From an uncultured Clostridia bacterium (GTDB lineage: Bacteria; Bacillota; Clostridia; Oscillospirales; Oscillospiraceae), in NCBI GenBank assembly GCA_947383645.1, contig CANDEH010000078.1:1-11738 (forward strand): a stretch of DNA of 11,738 nucleotides, given 5' to 3'. Made by a program: the position numbers and the translations under genes. Position 1 is the stretch's first letter; every line of letters begins with the position of its first letter. The notes beneath the pieces are model-generated. The model was not told the origin of the DNA. It did no database searches and was given only the letters and a program-made list of their open reading frames with translations. Positions 1-6,158 of the stretch are shown here, one piece after another.

Positions 1-1927
1 CGCCCTCGGCGGCGGCGAACTTGTGGCTGGCGATGAAGTGGCGGCCGTGGCCCATAAAGCCCGGGGTCTGGACGCCGCCGCCGGTCATGGAGGCCAGCTC
101 GCCGAAAGTCATGCCCGTGGGGGTCATGCCCTTGAACTCGCGGTTGACGATGACCACGCCGTTAGAGACCGGCTCGATGCCGCAGATGCACTCGAAGCAG
201 CCGCAGGAGGTCATGGGGTCCTCCATGATGGAGTACAGGCTCACGTGCTCCACCGCGCCCTGGGTGGCGGCGTGGACCATGCGGTCCACGTCGGGGTAGT
301 AGCCCTTCACCTCGTCGGTGCAGCCCTCCTTGCTGATGGGCTGGCAGGGGCCGGCGTCGTTGAGCTCCTTGGTGGCCTTGGCGTCCAGCCAGCTCACCGC
401 GCCGCACAGGCCCAGGCGCTCCGGGGTGACCACGCAGCAGTGGCTGGGGGCGAAGGACTGGCAGAGGATGCAGGTGTAGAACTTGTCCACGCTCTCGTCG
501 GTCATGCTGGCCAGACGGTCGTCCCGGGCGTTGTAGGCGGGCATGGCCTCCTCGTTGAGAATCTTTGTCGCCTTCTCGGGGTCGGTGACCAGGGTGATCT
601 GGCACTTGTCCACCACAGCGGCGAACTCGTCCATAATCATATAGTAGAGCACCTCGGCAAAGTGCTTCATCCGAAGGCCCTTGTCGTAGGCGTCGTTGGA
701 GACGCGGATGCGGAACTGGTTGCGCTGGCCGGTGTGCATCACGCCCTCCATGTAGTTGAACCAGGCGTGGATCTTCCGCTCGATGACGCTCTCAAAGTCC
801 TTCTGCATCTTGGCGCCGTAGACCTCGATATAGGTGGCAAGGGCATACTCGGTGTCGCCGCTGTTGATGTCCGGGCCGTCGATGGTGATCTTATGGTCCT
901 CCACCTGGTCAGCGTCCCGCATGGTGACCAGCTCGCAGGTGGTGTTCTTGCTGGACCAGAACTCCACCTTCATGTCCGCCTTGCGGATGATCTCCCCCTC
1001 GAAGGCGGCGGCGAAGGCCACGGGGATGGGCAGCTCCTTCACCTTGATGTGGATACCCCGGAGCGCCAGAGAGCGCTTGGCGGTCTCGTCGTGGCTCCCC
1101 TCGTACTCCAGGGCGCCGGGGACCTGGAGGTCGCCGATGTCCTGATCCACCACCACGGGGAAGCCCAGGGCGATAGCGCCGGCGCCGGCGGAGACCACCA
1201 CCTCGTTCAGCGCGCCGAAGGTGTTGACGAAGGCGGGGACGCGCTCCTTGGTGTACTTGAGGAGGCCGTTCAAGTCGCCGGGCTGGACGTTGCCGAAGAT
1301 CAGGGCGGCACGGATGGCCACGGTGACCACGTGGATAACGGAGGTAACGTCGTGGCCCAGGGGCACCACACGGAGCTCCAGGCCCATCTTCACGCCGGCC
1401 TCCAGCGCCTGCTCGATGCAGTCGCCGATCATGAAGGTGAGAATGCCCTTGGACTGGTAGTCCTTCACCACCTTGGCCACGGCCTCGGCGCTGTCCGCCT
1501 TGCCCAGCACCACGGCCACGCCGGGGATGTCCCCGGTGACCAGGGGCACGCCCAGGGAACGGATGATGGGGTCGGGGACGAAGCCGATGCCGCTCTCATT
1601 GGCGTAGGGCTCCGCGCCGTTCACGTACTTGAGGCCCTCGATGATCTCCGCGCCCACGGCGGTGGCGAGGCCGGCGTTCAGGGCAGCGCCGATGTCGTCC
1701 TTGCCGGTAATCAGGCTCTTGAGCACGTCCACGCAGGCGGGCAGGTCGCCCAGGGCCTTCACCTTCACGCCGGTGGCGGCGTAGATGGTGGGGAAGAAAT
1801 AGGCGGTATCAGGGAAGGCGATGGGGGTATCGGCACCGTACTTGGCGATGGCGTCGTTCACCGCGCCCTCCGTCAGGCCGGCTACGGCGTTGGAACCGGC
1901 ATAGATCAGATCAGTCAATGCGCTCAT
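1..1927 (-). CDS. acsB: CO-methylating acetyl-CoA synthase (CODH/ACS beta subunit), 3' end outside window
   Basis: Acetyl-CoA synthase joins a methyl group from the corrinoid protein, CO and CoA into acetyl-CoA, the last step of the cytoplasmic Wood-Ljungdahl pathway. 642 codons are visible. All A-cluster ligands are present: Cys486, Cys489, Cys498 and Cys508 (motif CILCQSFAPSHCC...GLCGAVSW) for the Fe4S4 cubane, and the Cys575-Gly-Cys577 motif (TSCGCFEC) for the distal nickel. Each lies exactly 20 residues before its counterpart in the Moorella enzyme as I recall it (506/509/518/528/595/597). By that comparison about 65-70 C-terminal residues are missing at the left edge. The start at 1927 has AAGGAGG at 1938-1944, 10 nt upstream. 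The segment after the CGC motif has an extra Cys (ECICG) where the Moorella protein has alanine and methionine. No other Wood-Ljungdahl gene lies upstream, so acsB is probably first in its transcript. The family call is secure. Confidence 0.97.
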   Translation of the reverse strand, partial: MSALTDLIYAGSNAVAGLTEGAVNDAIAKYGADTPIAFPDTAYFFPTIYAATGVKVKALGDLPACVDVLKSLITGKDDIGAALNAGLATAVGAEIIEGLKYVNGAEPYANESGIGFVPDPIIRSLGVPLVTGDIPGVAVVLGKADSAEAVAKVVKDYQSKGILTFMIGDCIEQALEAGVKMGLELRVVPLGHDVTSVIHVVTVAIRAALIFGNVQPGDLNGLLKYTKERVPAFVNTFGALNEVVVSAGAGAIALGFPVVVDQDIGDLQVPGALEYEGSHDETAKRSLALRGIHIKVKELPIPVAFAAAFEGEIIRKADMKVEFWSSKNTTCELVTMRDADQVEDHKITIDGPDINSGDTEYALATYIEVYGAKMQKDFESVIERKIHAWFNYMEGVMHTGQRNQFRIRVSNDAYDKGLRMKHFAEVLYYMIMDEFAAVVDKCQITLVTDPEKATKILNEEAMPAYNARDDRLASMTDESVDKFYTCILCQSFAPSHCCVVTPERLGLCGAVSWLDAKATKELNDAGPCQPISKEGCTDEVKGYYPDVDRMVHAATQGAVEHVSLYSIMEDPMTSCGCFECICGIEPVSNGVVIVNREFKGMTPTGMTFGELASMTGGGVQTPGFMGHGRHFIASHKFAAAEG

Positions 1928-1986
1928 AGGGTTACAACCTCCTTGTTTTTGGCGTCCTGTATGGCCGGGCGCGCTCACATGCAACT

Positions 1987-2015
1987 AATATACCAAATTT
2001 TAGTCCGGTTGTATA
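1987..2015 (-). promoter_or_regulatory. putative sigma-A promoter of acsB
   Basis: On the minus strand a -35 box TATACA (2010-2015) and a -10 box TATATT (1987-1992) are separated by 17 bp. The region is AT-rich, unlike the flanking coding DNA. The -10 is about 60 bp upstream of the acsB start and leaves room for a short leader with the AAGGAGG site. The -35 matches consensus at 4 of 6 positions, so the call is moderate. Confidence 0.55.
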
Positions 2016-2054
2016 GCACTTTTTTGGGGGAAGAGGGGAAAAGTTGGAGAGTGG

Positions 2055-2120
2055 AGCAATTTGAGATAGGAGATAGGAGTTTCGGTGTCCAGCGGAGCTG
2101 GACGATTTGAATTGCTTTTT
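2055..2120. other. intergenic stem-loop with internal 7-nt tandem repeat
   Basis: Outer arms AGCAATT (2055-2061) and AATTGCT (2110-2116) enclose a perfect GTCCAGC-GGA-GCTGGAC hairpin (2087-2103) and two tandem GAGATAG units (2063-2079). On the plus strand the outer arm runs into TTTTT (2116-2120), as a terminator would, but no plus-strand gene ends here. It lies just upstream of the acsB promoter and has no known function. Confidence 0.4.
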
Positions 2121-2186
2121 GGAGGACGGGGAGATGCGGCGTTCTTTTGCAAATTCTCTCCACTGCCCCGCACCTAACCCCCGCCG

Positions 2187-2411
2187 ATTTTGCTGCCTCA
2201 GCAGCAAAGAGCCCCTCGGGAGAGTTTCGCGCCCGCAGGCGCGAAATAAAGTAAAATCATTTTTTCCGGAAACCGCGTTTTCGGAAAAAATACCCTGCGC
2301 GGAGCGAGCGTCGAGTCCCGGTCCCTCCCCGCGGGGAGGGACCGGGAGGAGGCGCAGAGCGGAGCGAAGCCCCCTCGTTTGAGAGCCCAGCGAAGCGGGT
2401 CTCAAACGAAA
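2187..2411 (-). repeat. multi-hairpin intergenic repeat, copy A
   Basis: Read on the minus strand, the element begins with hairpin H1 (2375-2409, arms TCGTTTGAGA/TCTCAAACGA), whose TGA is the stop of the upstream gene. Then come H2 (2316-2347, perfect 15-bp stem, GC-rich), H3 (2259-2291, 15-bp arms, CGC/GCG loop), H4 (2225-2246, stem TTTCGCGCC/GGCGCGAAA) and H5 (2189-2208, TTTGCTGC/GCAGCAAA). Copy B at 6159-6413 has the same hairpins in the same order. The H3-linker-H4 core (67 nt) differs from copy B at only 10 positions. The outer limits are approximate. The arrangement suggests a non-coding mobile or structured element rather than a gene. No family is recognised. Confidence 0.8.
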
Positions 2412-3538
2412 GGATGCTTGTACGGCGCAGGCTCGGGGCCGCAGTAGAGGCCGTAGGCGTCGCAGATCCAGTAGACGCCGCCCAGATTCACCCGGCACCA
2501 CTGGTGGCTGTACTGGTTCTCATTGACGTGCTCGTAGGGGATGCCCAGGATATTCAGGCACAGGCCCGTGGCCCGGGTGCAGCCGGCGCAGGAGGCCGCG
2601 CCGAGAACCAGATAGCCGTAAGGGTCGTTGTAGTGGGGGGTCTCCATGGAGTAGCTCATGCCGGACTCAAACCGCTCCCGCAGAGCGATGGCGATGCCGT
2701 AGAGCTGCTCCTCCCGGGTGAGGTCGGCCAGAGGGGTGACGATCTTCAGCGCCTCCGCGTAGGCCCGGGCCAGCTCTTCGTCGTTGGCGTTCTTGCGCAG
2801 ACTCTTCAGGTTTGCCAGTTCCCCCATGGGCACCGGGCGGAAGGGCTGCTTCTCAAGGGCAAAGGTGCGGCGGAGGGCGGGGTCGGCAATGCGGCTGATG
2901 ATGGCCGCCACCGCGCCGCGGCTGATGGTGCTGTCGGGGGTGTAGGTGCCGTAGGCGTCGTTGCCGGTGAGGATGCCCGCGCGGTAGAGGGCGTAGACCG
3001 GCTCGGCATAGTAGCTGCTCACGGGAACATCGGGGATGCTGCCCTCCTCCACGCTGTTGATGGCGGGCAGGACCTCCGGAGGCGCGGCGGCCCACATGAG
3101 GCCGGCAAAGTCCCCGCGGGTGATAGGCGCGTTATAGTTGTCCACACCGTCAAAGGAGGCGAACTCGTGGGCGGCGGCATAGTCGATGTAGGGCTTGTAC
3201 CAGGGGGAGACGCCCGGCTGGCCGTAGACCATCTCCGTGAGATCAGGATCCAGACGGCAGTAGGCGTGGTGGAGGCGGCAGGCCATGGCCGCGGCCTGCG
3301 CAATAGTCAGGTTCCCCTCGGTATCAAAGGCGGTGTCGGTGACGCCGCCCATGAGGCCGAACTCGTAGACAGCCTGAACGTTGGCCGCCCAGCGGCTGGA
3401 GGCGGGCACGTCAGCAAACTGTCCGGGGGTGTAGGCATTCACCTTGTCGAAGGCAGGCACATCGGCAGCGAAAGCCGGGGCAGCCAGTGCAAAAAGCAGA
3501 ATCAGGGCGAGAAGCAGCGCGGTTACTTTGCGTTTCAT
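2402..3538 (-). CDS. secreted SLH-domain protein with transglutaminase-like C-terminus
   Basis: 378 residues. The first 24 are a clear signal peptide (MKRK, hydrophobic core, cleavage after AFA). Three S-layer homology-like repeats follow to about residue 220, carrying FADVPASSRWAANVQAVYE, WYKPYIDYAAAHEF and IPDVPVSSYYAEPVYALYRAG. SLH domains usually anchor proteins to pyruvylated cell-wall polymers. The C-terminal third fits a transglutaminase-like or cysteine-protease fold. Likely triad residues are Cys317 (SCAGCTRATGLCLNILGIP), His345 (YSHQWCRV) and Asp360 (VYWICDAYG). The fold assignment is family knowledge; the substrate is unknown. Start 3538 is preferred because AAGGAGG (3549-3555) lies 10 nt upstream and the signal peptide begins there; an in-frame start at 3568 would add ten residues without this support. 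The last codons and stop (TTTCGTTTGA) lie within repeat copy A. Confidence 0.85.
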   Translation of the reverse strand: MKRKVTALLLALILLFALAAPAFAADVPAFDKVNAYTPGQFADVPASSRWAANVQAVYEFGLMGGVTDTAFDTEGNLTIAQAAAMACRLHHAYCRLDPDLTEMVYGQPGVSPWYKPYIDYAAAHEFASFDGVDNYNAPITRGDFAGLMWAAAPPEVLPAINSVEEGSIPDVPVSSYYAEPVYALYRAGILTGNDAYGTYTPDSTISRGAVAAIISRIADPALRRTFALEKQPFRPVPMGELANLKSLRKNANDEELARAYAEALKIVTPLADLTREEQLYGIAIALRERFESGMSYSMETPHYNDPYGYLVLGAASCAGCTRATGLCLNILGIPYEHVNENQYSHQWCRVNLGGVYWICDAYGLYCGPEPAPYKHPFV

Positions 3539-3606
3539 ACACGTTTTTCCTCCTTCATGCGGGAACATCCGTCCCTTCTCTGTGCGGCATTCTTCCGCTC
3601 AATGAA

Positions 3607-3635
3607 ATTATATCTGCGCCATTGCCATTTGTCAA
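3607..3635 (-). promoter_or_regulatory. consensus sigma-A promoter of the SLH-transglutaminase gene
   Basis: On the minus strand TTGACA (3630-3635) and TATAAT (3607-3612) are separated by exactly 17 bp. Both boxes match consensus completely. The start codon lies about 70 bp downstream. This predicts strong vegetative expression unless a repressor acts nearby. Confidence 0.88.
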
Positions 3636-3646
3636 ATTGAAGCGCT

Positions 3647-3664
3647 CTGAAGCATGTACTTCAG
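3647..3664. promoter_or_regulatory. palindrome between divergent promoters, possible operator
   Basis: CTGAAG (3647-3652) and CTTCAG (3659-3664) flank a 6-bp spacer CATGTA. The site lies 12 bp upstream of the -35 box of the SLH gene and upstream of the first XRE gene. Position and symmetry suggest a binding site for a dimeric regulator; which one is unknown. Confidence 0.35.
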
Positions 3665-3697
3665 CCTTCCGTTCAATAAAAGGTACACCGTCGGTTT

Positions 3698-3741
3698 AAT
3701 CTGATACAGGTTAGAATGGCGAATCTGCATCAGATTATGAT
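3698..3741 (+). promoter_or_regulatory. putative promoter and operator of the first XRE gene
   Basis: A -10-like TATGAT at 3736-3741 follows a perfect palindrome AATCTG-CAT-CAGATT (3722-3736). AATCTGAT at 3698-3705 also pairs with ATCAGATT at 3729-3736, so half-sites recur about 24 bp apart. A weak -35 (TTAGAA, 3711-3716) is possible. A palindrome overlapping the core promoter is typical of autorepression by XRE regulators. The role here is inferred. Confidence 0.5.
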
Positions 3742-3766
3742 ATACTTCTCAATGAGGTGAGAGCAT

Positions 3767-3994
3767 ATGTACCCAATGCTCCGCGCACTGCGGGAAGATC
3801 ACGGCTGGACCCAGACAGTGCTGGCGCAAAAGCTGAATATGTCCCAAGCTGGCTATTCCAAATACGAAACTGGTGAAAACGACATCCCCACTGCAATTTT
3901 TATCCAGCTTGCGGAAATTTACCAGACCAGCATTGACTACCTCTTAGGCCTGACGAACGAGAGGAAGCCCTATCCAAAGAAGAAACAAAAATAG
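3767..3994 (+). CDS. small XRE-family helix-turn-helix regulator 1
   Basis: 75 residues, almost entirely one Cro/CI-type helix-turn-helix domain: LRALREDHGWTQTVLAQKLNMSQAGYSKYETGENDIPTAIFIQLAEIYQTSIDYLLGLT. It probably binds DNA as a dimer and controls nearby genes. The tail is basic (KPYPKKKQK) and there is no sensor or effector domain. The ATG at 3767 has GAGGTGA (3754-3760) 6 nt upstream. It is paralogous to the gene at 4114; the 3' parts are clearly alike at DNA level. Palindromes overlapping its promoter suggest autoregulation. This stretch is less GC-rich than the flanking genes, which may hint at later acquisition. The family is certain; the target is unknown. Confidence 0.9.
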   Translation: MYPMLRALREDHGWTQTVLAQKLNMSQAGYSKYETGENDIPTAIFIQLAEIYQTSIDYLLGLTNERKPYPKKKQK

Positions 3995-4037
3995 CCCGGC
4001 CGGCGACACTCCCTGTTGCAGATACGGAACTTCACAC

Positions 4038-4089
4038 ATAAATGTCAGAATTCCTGCCATAATATGATGTCGGGATTTCTGACATTTAT
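4038..4089. promoter_or_regulatory. 52-bp imperfect palindrome upstream of the second XRE gene
   Basis: The outer 13 bp are perfectly symmetric (ATAAATGTCAGAA at 4038-4050; its complement at 4077-4089). Across 26 potential pairs, 22 are Watson-Crick and one is G-T. It fills most of the 119-bp gap between the two XRE genes. A -10-like TATACT (4087-4092) overlaps its right end. It could be an operator or, if transcribed, a long stem-loop. No T-run follows, so it is not a classic terminator. Confidence 0.65.
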
Positions 4090-4093
4090 ACTC

Positions 4094-4121
4094 TTTGCCA
4101 TGGAGGTGATCCCATGGCAAA
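4094..4121 (+). promoter_or_regulatory. hairpin enclosing the ribosome binding site and start of the second XRE gene
   Basis: TTTGCCATGG (4094-4103) and CCATGGCAAA (4112-4121) form a perfect 10-bp stem with an 8-nt loop AGGTGATC. The Shine-Dalgarno GGAGGTGAT (4102-4110) straddles stem and loop, and the ATG (4114-4116) is in the 3' arm. In RNA this would hide the start codon and might reduce initiation. It acts only if transcription starts upstream of 4094. Confidence 0.55.
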
Positions 4122-4347
4122 ATATCCGAATATCCGCAATCTGCGTGAGGACCACGACTTGAAGCAGCAACAGCTGGCGGATATGCTGCACACCAGCCGC
4201 ACCTCCTATTGCGCACACGAAAATGGGGTCAGCGAGTTTTCGCCGGAGCAGTTGATCCAGCTGGCAGAGTTCTACCAGACCAGTGTTGACTACCTCTTAG
4301 GTCTGACCGATGAGCGCAGGCCCTATCCGCGGAGGAAGCGGAGATGA
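4114..4347 (+). CDS. small XRE-family helix-turn-helix regulator 2
   Basis: 77 residues with one Cro/CI-type helix-turn-helix: IRNLREDHDLKQQQLADMLHTSRTSYCAHENGVSEFSPEQLIQLAEFYQTSVDYLLGLT, then a basic tail (RRPYPRRKRR). It resembles regulator 1 over its whole length, most strongly in the last 30 residues (YQTSxDYLLGLTxERxPYP). The recognition region differs, so the two probably bind different sites. The Shine-Dalgarno GGAGGTGAT ends 3 nt before the ATG, closer than usual, and both lie in a hairpin. The stop overlaps the comF start (ATGA), so the two are probably translated from one message and coupled. Its last codons also supply the GGAGG used by comF. The regulatory target is unknown. Confidence 0.88.
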   Translation: MAKYPNIRNLREDHDLKQQQLADMLHTSRTSYCAHENGVSEFSPEQLIQLAEFYQTSVDYLLGLTDERRPYPRRKRR

Positions 4348-5012
4348 TGGAGTTCCTTCTGGACCTCCTCTTTCCGCCCAAGTGCGCCTGCTGCGGCCGG
4401 GTGTTGGCCAGTCCCCGGGTAAACCCCTGCCCGGACTGTGCCCGCGCTCTCCCCCTCCAGCCGGACGCCTCCGTGCTGCACACCGGACCCTACGGCCTCT
4501 GCGCTGTGGCCTTCCGCTACGAGGGAGGCGTCCGCGACGCCATCCGCGCCTGCAAGTTCCACGGGCGGCAGAGCGCCGTCCAAGCCCTGGCGCCCTATCT
4601 GGTTCAGGCTGCCGCCGAGCATCTCCCCGGCCAGTTTGACGCCGTCACCTATGTGCCGGTCAGTCCCAAACGCCTGCGGGAGCGGGGCTACGACCAGGCC
4701 CGGCTTTTGGCTGACGCCATGGCCCGACAGTGGAATACCCGGGTAGAACCCACCCTGCGCAAGGTCCGCCACACGAAGGCCCAGTCCTCCCTGGAGGGCG
4801 CGGAGGAGCGACGGAAAAACATCGCCGGGGCCTACGCCGTGCTGCCCGGCGCGGCGGTGGCAGGCCGGCGGTTTTTGCTGGTGGACGACGTGGTGACCAC
4901 AGGCAGCACCATGGCCGCCGCGGCGGAGGCTCTGCGCGCCGGCGGGGCCGCGTCGGTGGTCTGCGCCGCCCTGGCCGCCCCGGAGGGGGAAAATTTTGAA
5001 AACAAACCGTGA
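4344..5012 (+). CDS. comF: ComF-family phosphoribosyltransferase-like protein
   Basis: 222 residues. An N-terminal zinc-ribbon has Cys14, Cys17, Cys29 and Cys32 (KCACCG...CPDC). The C-terminal part is a type I phosphoribosyltransferase fold with the PRPP loop VDDVVTTGST at 180-189 and the preceding YVPVSPKRLRERGYDQARLLA typical of ComF. Family members act in natural transformation, linked to single-stranded DNA uptake; no enzymatic reaction is firmly established. Length fits the family (about 220-240). The ATG at 4344 has GGAGG (4331-4335) 8 nt upstream and overlaps the XRE stop; a second ATG at 4347 is possible. No other competence gene is visible. Coupling to a small XRE gene suggests co-expression, but regulation by it is inference. 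Confidence 0.92.
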   Translation: MMEFLLDLLFPPKCACCGRVLASPRVNPCPDCARALPLQPDASVLHTGPYGLCAVAFRYEGGVRDAIRACKFHGRQSAVQALAPYLVQAAAEHLPGQFDAVTYVPVSPKRLRERGYDQARLLADAMARQWNTRVEPTLRKVRHTKAQSSLEGAEERRKNIAGAYAVLPGAAVAGRRFLLVDDVVTTGSTMAAAAEALRAGGAASVVCAALAAPEGENFENKP

Positions 5013-5027
5013 ACTGCAATTATTTCC

Positions 5028-5056
5028 TTGCAAAATCAAATTGGTGTGTTTATAAT
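5028..5056 (+). promoter_or_regulatory. sigma-A promoter of the mreB-like gene
   Basis: TTGCAA (5028-5033) and TATAAT (5051-5056) are spaced by 17 bp, about 70 bp before the start codon. The AT-rich gap between comF and this gene supports an independent transcript. Confidence 0.82.
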
Positions 5057-5125
5057 GGAAACTTAGGAGTATAAGCAGACAATTTTGCTTACAATAGAAA
5101 GAGAATTTACAGCGAGGTGGACAGT

Positions 5126-6154
5126 ATGTGCGCATTGGCGAAGGATATCGGTATCGATTTGGGTACCGCTTCTGTATTGGTCTATATCAAGGGCAAGGGT
5201 GTCATCCTCAATGAGCCCTCCGTGGTGGCCATGGACAAGAACACCGGGAAGCTCCTGAAGGTGGGCGAGGACGCCCGGCAGATGCTGGGCCGCACCCCGG
5301 GGAACATCGTGGCCATCCGCCCCCTGCGGGAGGGGGTCATCTCCGACTACGACATGACCGAGCGGATGCTCCGGGAGTTTATCCGCAAAGTCAGCGGCTT
5401 CATGCTCTTCAAGCCCCGTGTGATTATCTGCGTCCCCTCGGGCATCACCGAGGTGGAGGAGCGCGCCGTCATCGACGCGGGCATCCAGGCCGGGGCGCGA
5501 AAGGTGTACCTCATCGAGGAGCCCGTGGCGGCGGCCATCGGCGCGGGCATCGACATCAGCAAGCCCGACGGGCACATGGTGGTGGACATCGGCGGCGGCA
5601 CCAGCGACATCGCGGTGATCTCCCTCTCCGGCGTGGTGGAGTCCGCCTCCATCAAGGTGGCCGGGGACCAGTTCAACGAGTACGTGGTGAAGTACATGCG
5701 CCGCAAGCACAACATCCTCCTGGGCGAGCGCACCGCCGAGGAGATGAAGATGACCATCGGCTGCGTCTACCCCAAGGAGGAGGAGAACTCCATGGAGATC
5801 AAGGGCCGGTGCCTGCTGACGGGCCTGCCCAAGACCATCACGGTCACCTCCTCGGAGATGCTGGAGGCCTTCGAGGAGCCCACCGAGCGGATCCTGGAGG
5901 CCATCCACTCCGTGCTGGAGCGGACGCCCCCGGAGCTGGTGGCGGACATCTCCACCAACGGCATCGTGATGACCGGCGGCGGCTCCCTGGTGGACGGCTT
6001 CGACCGGCTGGTGGAGTCCCGGACGGGCATCCACACCCAGGTGGCCGAGAACGCCATCCAGTGCGTAGCCATCGGCACCGGCAAGAGCCTGGACTCCGTG
6101 AGCTCCATGCAGGACGGGACCATGAACCTGTCCAGAAGGAAGCAGATGAACTGA
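5126..6154 (+). CDS. mreB: MreB/Mbl-family bacterial actin, rod-shape determinant
   Basis: 342 residues, the usual MreB length. MreB forms membrane-associated ATP-dependent filaments that position elongation-mode peptidoglycan synthesis. Actin-fold nucleotide motifs are in order: phosphate-1 DIGIDLGTASV (7-17), phosphate-2 VVDIGGGTSD (152-161) and adenosine GIVMTGGGS (279-287). Also present is the MreB-typical EEPVAAAIGAG. The ATG at 5126 is chosen because GAGGTGG (about 5114-5120) lies just upstream and MCALAKDIGIDLGTAS matches usual N-termini; a GTG at 5117 falls inside that ribosome binding site. mreC and mreD do not follow, so this could be a stand-alone paralogue such as Mbl or MreBH. 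Repeat copy B begins 4 nt after the stop. Confidence 0.95.
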   Translation: MCALAKDIGIDLGTASVLVYIKGKGVILNEPSVVAMDKNTGKLLKVGEDARQMLGRTPGNIVAIRPLREGVISDYDMTERMLREFIRKVSGFMLFKPRVIICVPSGITEVEERAVIDAGIQAGARKVYLIEEPVAAAIGAGIDISKPDGHMVVDIGGGTSDIAVISLSGVVESASIKVAGDQFNEYVVKYMRRKHNILLGERTAEEMKMTIGCVYPKEEENSMEIKGRCLLTGLPKTITVTSSEMLEAFEEPTERILEAIHSVLERTPPELVADISTNGIVMTGGGSLVDGFDRLVESRTGIHTQVAENAIQCVAIGTGKSLDSVSSMQDGTMNLSRRKQMN

Positions 6155-6158
6155 GGAA

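Noticed and set aside
2063..2079. Possible CRISPR or long tandem array from GAGATAG units
   Set aside because: Only two units are present, with no spacers and no cas genes.
23..2110. A 695-codon open frame on the plus strand opposite acsB
   Set aside because: It is antisense to a clear enzyme gene, is rich in Gly, Val, His and Asp as expected from complementing GC-biased codons, and shows no recognisable domain.
1932..2501. A 189-codon minus-strand frame across repeat copy A
   Set aside because: It translates hairpins and the promoter, overlaps the 3' end of the SLH gene and has no family resemblance; a similar peptide from copy B arises only because the DNA is repeated.
2414..3640. A 408-codon plus-strand frame opposite the SLH gene
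   Set aside because: Same shadow effect; composition is low-complexity and it runs across the consensus promoter of the real gene.
5063..6034. A 323-codon minus-strand frame opposite mreB
   Set aside because: Antisense shadow rich in His, Asp, Gly and Leu; mreB has all actin motifs in the plus frame.
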